From assembly GCA_017452305.1 (NCBI GenBank), contig JAFTMQ010000030.1, positions 1 to 6,206 of the forward strand: 6,206 nucleotides of DNA. The letters run 5' to 3'. The notes below the pieces were generated by a model. That model worked only from the letters and a program-made list of their open reading frames with translations, was not told where the DNA came from and searched no databases. This DNA is from Clostridia bacterium. GTDB taxonomy: Bacteria > Bacillota > Clostridia > Christensenellales > Borkfalkiaceae. Position 1 is the stretch's first letter. Each line of letters starts with the position of its first letter. Positions 1 through 6,043 of this stretch are shown here, piece by piece. The position numbers and the translations under genes were made by a program.

Positions 1-305
1 TCTTTTCTGTCAAAGCAGTAATTGAGGTCTTTTTCATATTTTTGCGCGAGTGCGATTGCCGTCGCTACGGAAAGAGGGATCCCCTTATACGCAGGCCCGA
101 CGAGCGTTTCCGCTTCCAAGCCGTTGTCGTGAATGCACGCCGCGTAATATTCGCCGAGCTTTGCAAGCTGCTTGCCCGTCTTGTAGTTGCCCGTGTTGAT
201 AAAGTAGGGGGCAAGCCTGCCGCTCTTTAAGGTAAATTCGCCAAAACGCAAAACGCCGTTGTTGACCATAAAACGGATAAATTCTTCTTTGTAGGTATAG
301 GACAT
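1..305 (-). CDS. pyrE: Orotate phosphoribosyltransferase PyrE, N-terminal part (cut by window edge)
   Basis: Transfers phosphoribose from PRPP to orotate to give OMP, the fifth step of UMP synthesis; a cytoplasmic enzyme, dimeric in the family. The first 101 codons are visible (start ATG at 303-305) and the frame is open to the edge, about half of the usual 210-230 residues. The N-terminus shows the family pattern FGEFTLKSGR (residues 21-30), which lines the active site, then GPAYKGIPL (70-78) and CFDRK (97-101). These match the long, E. coli-like PyrE branch also found in clostridia. The PRPP signature (VDDVxTTG type) should lie beyond the edge. The start is supported by AAGGAG 8 nt upstream. 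It is the last visible gene of the operon, 68 bp after pyrD. Identification is secure; an intact 3' half cannot be judged. Confidence 0.95.
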   Translation of the reverse strand, partial: MSYTYKEEFIRFMVNNGVLRFGEFTLKSGRLAPYFINTGNYKTGKQLAKLGEYYAACIHDNGLEAETLVGPAYKGIPLSVATAIALAQKYEKDLNYCFDRK

Positions 306-348
306 AGTTCTCGCTCCTTGTTTGTTATTCGTTTGAATTTCAATACAC

Positions 349-365
349 GAAAGGCTTTGCCTTTC
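349..365 (-). other. Small perfect hairpin in the pyrD-pyrE gap
   Basis: A 7-bp perfect stem (GAAAGGC/GCCTTTC) with a 3-nt loop lies between the pyrD stop and the pyrE ribosome binding site. On the transcript strand it is followed by GUGUAUUG and not by a run of U, so it does not look like a terminator. It could modulate mRNA stability or pyrE translation, but nothing in the sequence decides this. The rest of the 68-bp gap holds only the pyrE ribosome binding site. Confidence 0.45.
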
Positions 366-373
366 CATGCGCT

Positions 374-1291
374 TTATCTTTGATTTAACTGCAACGTGCC
401 CGTCAAGTCGGAAACGTTTGCTACGCCGTGCTTATCACACCAATCGTTTAAGCCCTTGATAATTTTGGGCATAGCGTAAGGGTCGGTGAAGTTTGCCGTG
501 CCGACCTGCACCGCCGCCGCGCCAGCCATTAAAAATTCGATAGCGTCTTCCGCGCACGTAATACCGCCCATACCGATCACGGGGATTTTTACCGCCTGCG
601 CCGCCTCGTACACCATACGCACCGCAATCGGCTTGATACCCGCACCCGAAACGCCGCCCGTGTTGTTGGCAATGATGGGTTTTCTGCGCTCGATATCGAT
701 TGCCATACCCGTCAAGGTATTGATGAGCGAAATGCAATCCGCGCCGCCGCGCTCCGCCGCACGCGCGTTTTCGGCAATGCTCTCTACGTTGGGGGAAAGC
801 TTGACGATAAGCGGCGTGGTTTTGAGCGATTTTTTCGCTGCGCGCGTTACCGCTTCCACGCTTTCGGGCTTAATGCCAAACGCCATACCGCCGCTTTTTA
901 CGTTGGGACAAGAGATGTTGAGCTCAATCATATCCACAAGCCCGTCCAAGCGCGCGCAAATTTTTTCGTAATCTTCCAACGTCTTGCCCGCGACGTTGGC
1001 AATCACGCACGTGCCCGTCGATTTCAACCACTCCAAGTCTTCGGCAAGGAAGTGCTCCACACCGGGGTTTTGCAAACCAACCGCATTCAAAATCACACCG
1101 CGCGATTCCGCAATACGGGGGACGGGATTGCCCAAACGAGGCTCTAACGTCATACCCTTTGTCGATACGCCGCCGATTTGCCCTACGTCGTAAAGCTCGT
1201 TAAATTCACGGCCAAAGCCGTACGTGCCCGACGCCGCAATGACGGGATTTTTTAAGGTAATTCCGCAAAGATTAATTGATAAATTCGCCAT
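374..1291 (-). CDS. pyrD: Dihydroorotate dehydrogenase, class 1B catalytic subunit (PyrDB)
   Basis: Oxidises dihydroorotate to orotate with FMN. In class 1B enzymes electrons pass through the PyrK subunit (FAD, 2Fe-2S) to NAD+, in a cytoplasmic heterotetramer. The protein has 305 residues, the usual length. Visible motifs are STKG (residues 43-46, FMN/substrate lysine), NAVGLQNPG (69-77), NISCPNVKSGG (125-135) with Cys128 as the catalytic base typical of class 1 (class 2 uses Ser), KLSPN (164-168), GGVSGAGIKPIA (212-223), and GMGGI (240-244) and VGTAN (263-267) around the FMN phosphate. There is no N-terminal membrane extension, which also rules out class 2. GAGGAG lies 7 nt before the ATG. 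It follows the small membrane gene by 18 nt, so it is co-transcribed. The pyrK gene nearby confirms subtype 1B over 1A. Confidence 0.97.
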   Translation of the reverse strand: MANLSINLCGITLKNPVIAASGTYGFGREFNELYDVGQIGGVSTKGMTLEPRLGNPVPRIAESRGVILNAVGLQNPGVEHFLAEDLEWLKSTGTCVIANVAGKTLEDYEKICARLDGLVDMIELNISCPNVKSGGMAFGIKPESVEAVTRAAKKSLKTTPLIVKLSPNVESIAENARAAERGGADCISLINTLTGMAIDIERRKPIIANNTGGVSGAGIKPIAVRMVYEAAQAVKIPVIGMGGITCAEDAIEFLMAGAAAVQVGTANFTDPYAMPKIIKGLNDWCDKHGVANVSDLTGTLQLNQR

Positions 1292-1309
1292 AACATTCTC
1301 CTCTTCGCT

Positions 1310-1759
1310 TTATCTATCAATGGGTGCGTTGCAACCGCTTAAACATAAGGATAAAAGAGCATTTCGCGCTTCCGCCACGTCCTCCACAAATCCGAATGCC
1401 AACACTTTTTTGTCTTTTAATTCGATATACAGCTTGCCCCACGTTATTTTTAACGCGCCAAACGGGCAACGATAGGTAACGTCCAAAATTTCGTTCAACG
1501 CGTACATGCCCGTGGGTAATTGCAATTTTTCGTCTTGAATACCGACGATTTCATCGGGCATTTTTTTCCAATTTAAAAAACAAATTGCGTCCACCGCGCC
1601 TACTGCCACACCCAACGCCGTCAAGATAATAGCGGGGATAATCGAATAGCCGCCGAGTACGAAAAATACCACGCCGCCGCCAATAAGCATTAAGCCAACT
1701 GCGAGGAAAACGACGAACAAGGGCATAAGCCCTTTTTGTTTACGCGCAATCACTTCCAT
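1310..1759 (-). CDS. Two-helix membrane protein with a possible bacterial PH-like domain, function unknown
   Basis: 149 residues with no recognised family assignment. After a short basic N-terminus (MEVIARKQKG) come two hydrophobic, Gly/Val/Ile-rich segments at about residues 12-35 and 38-62, read as a membrane hairpin. The soluble tail (about 66-149) alternates short hydrophobic strands (EIVGIQDEKLQL, ALNEILDVTY, ALKITWGKLYIEL, KVLAFGFV) and ends in a helix-like stretch (EDVAEARNALLSL). That strand-strand-helix plan resembles bacterial PH-like domains; this is an inference from pattern only. The gene starts 3 nt after the pyrK stop. Its AAGGAGG (1774-1780) lies inside the last pyrK codons, 14 nt from the ATG, longer than usual, which suggests translational coupling to pyrK. 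It ends 18 nt before pyrD, so it belongs to the operon, separating the two subunits of dihydroorotate dehydrogenase. No enzymatic motif is seen. Confidence 0.8.
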   Translation of the reverse strand: MEVIARKQKGLMPLFVVFLAVGLMLIGGGVVFFVLGGYSIIPAIILTALGVAVGAVDAICFLNWKKMPDEIVGIQDEKLQLPTGMYALNEILDVTYRCPFGALKITWGKLYIELKDKKVLAFGFVEDVAEARNALLSLCLSGCNAPIDR

Positions 1760-1762
1760 AGC

Positions 1763-2518
1763 TTATAAAACGACCTCCTTGGCGTTAAACACCGGTCCGT
1801 CCTTGCACACGCGCGCACGTTGCCCGTTCGTTTGGTCGCAAACGCAAACAAGACATGCGCCGATGCCGCAGCCCATTCTTTCCTCTAAGGAAACGTAGCA
1901 AGGCAGGTTTTCTTTTTCCACAAGCGCTTTCAACGCACGAAGCATAGGCGTAGGCCCGCACGCAAGCACCACGTCGGGACGGTTGCCCTTTTCAAGGTCC
2001 GCCGCAAACGCTTGCACCGCATTCATTTGCGCGCCGTAGCTGCCGTCGTCCGTCACGGCGATAAATTTTTGCGCCTTGGCAAATTCTTCCACACCGCAAA
2101 CCGCGCCGCGGTTACGATAACCGATATACGCCGCAATTTCTTTTGTGTCCTTGTATGCGCGCAAAACGGAAATGAGCGGGAACACCCCCACACCGCCGCC
2201 GACAAGGGCAACTTTTTGCTCCGTATCTTCAACGTAGAACCCATTACCGAGCGGCATTAACACGTTTAAACGCGTACCTGCCCCCATATTTTTGAGTTTT
2301 TGCGTGCCCAAACCCTTGATTTGGTAGCAGAAGGTAACCTCGTTTCCCTCCGTCTTGCAAATGGCGATGGGACGGCGCAAAAGGTGGGTGCCGTCAATGG
2401 AAATATTACCAAATTGCCCCGCGCGCACGCAAGGCGTTTCGCCGAGGTCAAAGGTAACCGCAAAAATGTTGTCTGCAATTTGTTCGTTTTTGGTGATAGT
2501 TGCGATATAATCTTTCAT
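1763..2518 (-). CDS. pyrK: Dihydroorotate dehydrogenase B, electron transfer subunit PyrK
   Basis: Carries FAD and a [2Fe-2S] cluster and passes electrons from PyrD's FMN to NAD+. The 251 residues follow the ferredoxin-reductase plan. An N-terminal FAD barrel has RRPIAI (48-53) and a glycine-rich turn AGQFGNIS (33-40). The nucleotide-binding domain has GGGVGVFPL (107-115) and LACGPTPML (185-193). The C-terminal cluster loop has Cys217, Cys222, Cys225 and Cys238, spaced C-x4-C-x2-C-x12-C, the PyrK hallmark. An extra Cys227 lies in the loop. The glycine motif has Phe at 113 (VGVFPL), where many relatives have Ala. The start is supported by AGGTG 5 nt before the ATG, a weaker site than elsewhere in the operon. 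It lies 198 bp after pyrF, across a repeat element, and 3 nt before the membrane protein gene. Identification is secure. Confidence 0.97.
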   Translation of the reverse strand: MKDYIATITKNEQIADNIFAVTFDLGETPCVRAGQFGNISIDGTHLLRRPIAICKTEGNEVTFCYQIKGLGTQKLKNMGAGTRLNVLMPLGNGFYVEDTEQKVALVGGGVGVFPLISVLRAYKDTKEIAAYIGYRNRGAVCGVEEFAKAQKFIAVTDDGSYGAQMNAVQAFAADLEKGNRPDVVLACGPTPMLRALKALVEKENLPCYVSLEERMGCGIGACLVCVCDQTNGQRARVCKDGPVFNAKEVVL

Positions 2519-2535
2519 AAAAACACCTGTTTTTA

Positions 2536-2560
2536 AATGCTGAATGCTGAGTGCTGAATT
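2536..2560. repeat. Short tandem heptamer repeat upstream of pyrK
   Basis: Three consecutive 7-bp units on the plus strand (AATGCTG, AATGCTG, AGTGCTG) plus a partial fourth (AATT) lie just upstream of the pyrK ribosome binding site, in the gap shared with the 124-bp element. On the mRNA the unit reads CAGCATT. The tract is short, with one mismatch in the third unit. Such short intergenic tandem repeats can vary in copy number by slippage. The sequence gives no direct sign of function. Confidence 0.6.
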
Positions 2561-2595
2561 GTGGCTGTTATTTTACGCCGCCCGTTTAAGAAGGG

Positions 2596-2719
2596 TAAAA
2601 CGGCGTAGATGCGAGCAAGACGCGAAGGGCGCGGAAAACTTGAAGGAGCGTACATAGACGTACGTGACTGAAAGTTGCCACAGCCCGACAAAGTATTGCG
2701 ATGTATATACGTCGTTTTA
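2596..2719. mobile_element. 124-bp palindromic MITE-like element, copy A (between pyrF and pyrK)
   Basis: A non-coding element that starts TAAAACGGCGTA and ends TACGTCGTTTTA, so its first and last 12 bases pair almost perfectly. It is bounded by TA on both sides. A central hairpin (CGTAC, 6-nt loop, GTACG) lies at 2649-2660. Intermediate arms pair GGGC (2627-2630) with GCCC (2683-2686), so most of the unit can fold back on itself. It aligns without gaps to copy B at 3666-3789 (83 of 124 identical by hand count, same orientation). Its last three bases are the complement of the pyrF stop codon. It encodes no credible protein. The TA ends, inverted termini and small size resemble a non-autonomous element of the IS630/Tc1-mariner type. 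A cellular repeat with an RNA-level role is the alternative; the family is not recognised. Confidence 0.75.
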
Positions 2720-3622
2720 GCCCATGCGGCCGATAACGCCCGCCAAATCCCTCTGCATCGCAATGCACGCTTCGCGTGCCGCCTCGTAATACGTGCCGCC
2801 GTTTTTCTTATAGGCGCACAAAATACCGCGCGAGTTGTTGACGACGCCGCCAAGTCCGTTTCCCTTAAAGCAGCTTTTGAGCATTTCCGCCTTGCCGCCT
2901 TGCGCGCCGTAGCCAGGGATCAGGAAGAAGGTGTGCGGCAACACTTCGCGAAGACGAGCCGCCTCCGCAGGATGGGTTGCGCCGACCACCGCGCCAACCG
3001 CGGAATAGCCGTATTTGCCAACCGTGCTCTCCCCCCATTTTTCCACCAAACCGCCCACGTACTCGTACATGGGTACTCCATTTTCCAAAATTACGTTTTG
3101 AATTTCCGCGCCCGAGGGGTTGGAAGTCTTCACCAAAACGAAGATACCTTTGTCGTGCTTTTCGCACTCTTCTACGAACGGCACAATGCCGTCCGAGCCA
3201 AGATAGCCGTTGACGGTGACGTAGTCGGACGGGAAGGCTTTAAGGGGATTTTCGTTGACTTGCGTTTCGCCGAGGAATGCCTTTGCATAGCAAGCCGCCG
3301 TCGAGCCGATGTCGTTGCGCTTTGCGTCCGCGATAACGTACAAGCCCTTATCTTTGGCGTATTTCAAGGTTTCGTAATACGCCTTCATACCCGCCGTGCC
3401 GTACATTTCGTAATACGCGATTTGCACCTTGACGGACGGTACGATGTCCGCGATATTATCTACAAGCGTTTTGTTGAATTCCAAAACGCGCTCCGCAACG
3501 TCCTCAAACGTCTTTGCGCCCGCCTTCATATCGTCGGGAAGATAGTCAAAGAGGGTATCCAAGCCCACACAGGTGGGATTTTGGGTTGCGATAATGCCGT
3601 CGATAAGTTTATCGGTAATCAT
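2717..3622 (-). CDS. pyrF: Orotidine 5'-phosphate decarboxylase PyrF (long, type 2 subfamily)
   Basis: Decarboxylates OMP to UMP, the last step of the pathway, in the cytoplasm. The 301 residues match the longer subfamily (about 270-310), not the roughly 230-residue B. subtilis form. The beta-barrel motifs appear in order: CVGLD (18-22), SVKVQ (63-67) with Lys65, DAKRNDIGST (99-108) with the catalytic Asp99, Lys101 and Asp104 array, IPGYGAQGG (235-243) and NNSRGI (262-267), which bind the phosphate. CAGGAG lies 8 nt before the ATG. The gene is bracketed by two copies of a 124-bp repeat, and its TAA stop is formed at the edge of copy A. If copy A is removed with one TA, the frame would continue with three more residues (Y-P-S) before a TAA, so the present C-terminus may be slightly shortened. 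No key residue is missing. Confidence 0.97.
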   Translation of the reverse strand: MITDKLIDGIIATQNPTCVGLDTLFDYLPDDMKAGAKTFEDVAERVLEFNKTLVDNIADIVPSVKVQIAYYEMYGTAGMKAYYETLKYAKDKGLYVIADAKRNDIGSTAACYAKAFLGETQVNENPLKAFPSDYVTVNGYLGSDGIVPFVEECEKHDKGIFVLVKTSNPSGAEIQNVILENGVPMYEYVGGLVEKWGESTVGKYGYSAVGAVVGATHPAEAARLREVLPHTFFLIPGYGAQGGKAEMLKSCFKGNGLGGVVNNSRGILCAYKKNGGTYYEAAREACIAMQRDLAGVIGRMG

Positions 3623-3665
3623 AGTTTTTACTCCTGGTTTTTTTATTTATGTTCGCCAACTTTTA

Positions 3666-3789
3666 TAAAACGGTGTAGATGCGAACAAGACAAGGCGCCG
3701 CGAGCACATTGTAGGGAGCGTACTTTTTCGTACGTGACCAAAACGCGCGGAGCGGCAACGCCGTATTGCGAAATATATACGCCGTTTTA
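3666..3789. mobile_element. 124-bp palindromic MITE-like element, copy B (between pyrC and pyrF)
   Basis: The second copy has the same length and orientation as copy A. It starts TAAAACGGTGTA, ends TACGCCGTTTTA, and has TA on both sides. The central hairpin CGTAC/GTACG lies at 3719-3730. The inner arm pairs GCCGC (3697-3701) with GCGGC (3752-3756). Where the copies differ in the arms, several changes keep pairing: GGGC/GCCC in A corresponds to GCCG/CGGC here. The last three bases are the complement of the pyrC stop codon, exactly as copy A meets the pyrF stop. On the transcript it lies between the pyrC stop and the pyrF ribosome binding site, so it would form a long structured RNA spacer. No protein is encoded in it. 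Confidence 0.75.
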
Positions 3790-5049
3790 CGCTTGATACT
3801 TGATTTCGCCGTCCACGATCGTATATTTCACCGCGCCATACAATTCCGTGCCGCCGAAGGGATTGTTCTTGCCCTTGCTAACGAATTTCTCTGGCTCAAT
3901 CACCCACTTTTCGTCCAAGCTTGCAATCGTGAAATCGGCAACCTTGCCCTCGGCAATTTCGCCGCCGTCAAGTCCCAAAATGCGCGCGGGTGCGGCGGAC
4001 ATTTTATCCGCAATTTCGTTCAAGCTCAACACGCCCGCCTTGTAGAGGTTGGTTATCGCAAAGCCAAACGACGTTTCAATGCCGCTAATACCAAACGCCG
4101 CGACGTCGTATTCCACGTTTTTATCGTCGATATGGTGGGGTGCGTGGTCGGTAACGATACAGTCGATCGTGCCGTCCTGTAAGCCTGCTAAAATCGCTTG
4201 CTTGTCCACTTCTTCGCGAATGGGCGGATTGACCTTGGTATTCGTATCGTAGCCCTTGATAATTTCGTCCGTAAAGGAATAGTAATGAGGGCACGTTTCC
4301 GCCGTTACTTTGATACCTGCCCTCTTCGCATCGCGAATCATACGCACGCCGCTGTACGTGGATACGTGGCAGATATGCACGGGACAATCGAGCGTTTCCG
4401 CAAGGGAAATTTCGCGCGCGATAATGACGTCCTCCGCGCTTCTCGGAATGCCGCGAATGCCCGCTATCGTTGCGCTCAACCCCTCGTGTACCGAGCCGCC
4501 ATCTACGAGGTCTTTGTCCTCACAGTGGCAAAGACAGAGCATATCAAAGCCCTTTGCATATTCCATCGCAAGACGCATAAGCCGTGCGTTTTTGACGGCT
4601 ACGCCGTCGTCGGAAATCGCGACTGCGCCCGCCTTTTTCATGCCCGCAATGCCTGCCATTTCCTCGCCCTTTAAGCCCTTGGTAATTGCGCCGACGGGGT
4701 GGATTTTGCAGAGGTTGACCTCTTTCGCCCTCGCCTTGATATAGGTAACGACGACCTTATTGTCGGCAACGGGGTTGGTGTTGGGCATACAGCAAACCTG
4801 CGTAAAGCCGCCCTTGACCGCCGCCCTTGCGCCGCTTTCGATGTCCTCTTTTTTCTCGAACCCCGGCTCGCGAAGGTGGACGTGCATATCAATCAAGCCG
4901 GGGAAGACGTGCAAGCCCTCCGCGTTGATTTCCTCGCCGCCGTTTGCGGGGATATTATCGGCAATTTTGACGATTTTTCCGTTCTCGACAAGAATATCCT
5001 TCTTTTCAACCGTGTCTTTTAATACTACGCTTCCGCCGCGAATAATCAT
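3787..5049 (-). CDS. pyrC: Dihydroorotase PyrC (type I, zinc amidohydrolase)
   Basis: Cyclises carbamoyl aspartate to dihydroorotate, the third pathway step. At 420 residues it has the type I length (about 425), longer than the roughly 350-residue E. coli type. The amidohydrolase barrel shows GLIDMHVHLREPG (51-63) with zinc ligands His56 and His58 and substrate Arg60. It continues with CMPNTNP (87-93), ISDDG (145-149), HCED (175-178), HICHVS (225-230) with His228, ETCPHY (251-256), KVNPPIR (272-278) and VTDHAPH (299-305) with catalytic Asp301. All expected metal and catalytic positions are present, so it should be active. The start ATG overlaps the pyrB stop in ATGA, with AAAGGAG 8 nt upstream, indicating translational coupling. 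The stop falls at the edge of repeat copy B. Without that insert the frame would run on for about six residues (Y-K-S-W-R-T). Confidence 0.97.
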   Translation of the reverse strand: MIIRGGSVVLKDTVEKKDILVENGKIVKIADNIPANGGEEINAEGLHVFPGLIDMHVHLREPGFEKKEDIESGARAAVKGGFTQVCCMPNTNPVADNKVVVTYIKARAKEVNLCKIHPVGAITKGLKGEEMAGIAGMKKAGAVAISDDGVAVKNARLMRLAMEYAKGFDMLCLCHCEDKDLVDGGSVHEGLSATIAGIRGIPRSAEDVIIAREISLAETLDCPVHICHVSTYSGVRMIRDAKRAGIKVTAETCPHYYSFTDEIIKGYDTNTKVNPPIREEVDKQAILAGLQDGTIDCIVTDHAPHHIDDKNVEYDVAAFGISGIETSFGFAITNLYKAGVLSLNEIADKMSAAPARILGLDGGEIAEGKVADFTIASLDEKWVIEPEKFVSKGKNNPFGGTELYGAVKYTIVDGEIKYQA

Positions 5050-5978
5050 AAGCCTTGCTCCTTTCTGTATTCGTTCAAGAGGGTGAGCGCCGCCATACGC
5101 ACCGCTACGCCCGAAAGTACTTGGTCTTCAATGCGGCTGCGCTCGTGGTCGATTACGCCGCTCGTGAGTTCTACGCCGCGGTTTACAGGACCGGGGTGCA
5201 AGATAATTGCGTTAGGCTTTGCCAAAGCGAGGTGGCTTTCGTTTACGCCGTAATTCGCCGCGTACTCGCCAAGCGAAGGGAAGTTGCCCGCCTTTTGGCG
5301 TTCGAGCTGAATACGCAAGCCCATCACCACGTCCGCGCCGTCAAGCGCTTCTTCGCGCGAGGCGCAAATTTTTGCGCCGAGCTTATCCAGCCCCGTAGGG
5401 ATAAGGGTGTGGGGTGCGAACATCGCCACCTCCGCGCCCATCGTTTTCAAACCGAAAAGGTTAGATTTTGCCACACGCGAGTGCTTGATATCCCCCAAAA
5501 TCGCGACCTTCAAGCCTTTGAGCGAACCGAAGGTTTCGCGCATCGTCAACATATCCAAGAGTGCTTGCGTGGGATGCTCGTTAATGCCGTCGCCCGCGTT
5601 GAGCACGCCCGCCTTCACCGTCTTGGCAAGAAGGTAAGGCGCACCGCCCATAGGGTGGCGCATAACGATAAAATCGTTTCGTTGCGCGTCGAGGGTTTTG
5701 CCCGTATCGACAAGCGTTTCCCCCTTGGCAACCGAAGAAGTGCCCGCTTGGATATTCACGGTTGTCGCGCCGAGATATTTCGCCGCTTGTTCAAAGCTCG
5801 TGCGTGTTCTCGTACTGTTCTCATAGAAGAGCACCGTCACCGTTTTACCGTCTAAATAGTTCATTTTCTTTTCGCCGCGCTTGATACGATTCTTGAAATC
5901 CTGAGCCAAATCGAGGATTTCCGTAATCTCCGCCTCGGACGCGTCGATAAGCCCTAACAGGTCTTTTCTTTTGAGCAT
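5046..5978 (-). CDS. pyrB: Aspartate carbamoyltransferase, catalytic subunit PyrB
   Basis: Condenses carbamoyl phosphate with aspartate, the committed step. The chosen ATG (5976-5978) gives 310 residues, close to the family norm. AAGGAG sits 6 nt upstream and the product begins MLKRKDLLGL. An in-frame ATG 12 codons earlier has no ribosome binding site and would add an unusual MFNNPQ... extension. Motifs are STRTRTSFE (55-63, carbamoyl phosphate loop), the mobile loop SSVAKGE (81-87) with Lys85, MRHP (106-109), HPTQAL (135-140), GDIKHSRVAKSN (162-173), LRIQLER (221-227) with an aspartate-binding Arg, and HPGPVNRG (261-268). The last form is typical of Bacillus-type enzymes. No pyrI regulatory gene follows, so the enzyme is probably an unregulated trimer. 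It is the first gene of the operon and overlaps pyrC by 4 nt. Confidence 0.97.
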   Translation of the reverse strand: MLKRKDLLGLIDASEAEITEILDLAQDFKNRIKRGEKKMNYLDGKTVTVLFYENSTRTRTSFEQAAKYLGATTVNIQAGTSSVAKGETLVDTGKTLDAQRNDFIVMRHPMGGAPYLLAKTVKAGVLNAGDGINEHPTQALLDMLTMRETFGSLKGLKVAILGDIKHSRVAKSNLFGLKTMGAEVAMFAPHTLIPTGLDKLGAKICASREEALDGADVVMGLRIQLERQKAGNFPSLGEYAANYGVNESHLALAKPNAIILHPGPVNRGVELTSGVIDHERSRIEDQVLSGVAVRMAALTLLNEYRKEQGL

Positions 5979-5984
5979 AACCTT

Positions 5985-5990
5985 CTCCTT
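5985..5990 (-). promoter_or_regulatory. Ribosome binding site that fixes the pyrB start
   Basis: AAGGAG on the minus strand ends 6 nt before the ATG at 5976-5978. No comparable site precedes the upstream in-frame ATG at 6012-6014, so translation most likely begins at the downstream ATG. Confidence 0.85.
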
Positions 5991-6005
5991 ATGATTTTGC
6001 GGATT

Positions 6006-6023
6006 GTTAAACATAAGTTTAAC
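6006..6023 (-). promoter_or_regulatory. Leader hairpin in the pyrB 5' UTR
   Basis: A perfect 7-bp stem (GTTAAAC/GTTTAAC) with a 4-nt loop lies in the short untranslated leader, about 15 nt upstream of the pyrB ribosome binding site. It is A/U-rich, is not followed by a U run, and lacks the PyrR loop motif (CNGNGA). It is therefore neither a standard attenuator nor an obvious PyrR target. It could protect the 5' end of the mRNA or tune initiation. Function unknown. Confidence 0.5.
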
Positions 6024-6043
6024 ACCGTTTTATTCCATTGTCT

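Noticed and set aside
2574..2607. Alternative hairpin TACGCCG/CGGCGTA straddling the edge of copy A
   Set aside because: It is a 7-bp stem with a long loop and an unpaired bulge, has no counterpart at copy B, and is probably a chance pairing with the element end.
2596..2719. Element as an intrinsic terminator within the operon
   Set aside because: On the transcript it ends CCGUUUUA with the U residues paired in the stem. The pathway genes pyrK, pyrD and pyrE continue after it without a visible new promoter.
2675..3796. Long plus-strand open frame (373 codons) across pyrF and both repeat edges
   Set aside because: It is antisense to pyrF, which has all its catalytic motifs. The translation is Arg/His/Ala-rich without recognisable motifs, and it is open because of the codon composition of the opposite strand.
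5055..5855. Plus-strand open frame (266 codons) opposite pyrB
   Set aside because: It is a shadow of pyrB with a basic, low-plausibility composition, no convincing ribosome binding site, and full motif support for the opposite strand.
5976..6014. Upstream in-frame ATG adding 12 residues to PyrB
   Set aside because: It lies in the leader hairpin with no Shine-Dalgarno sequence, and the extension is not family-like. The downstream ATG has AAGGAG at ideal spacing.
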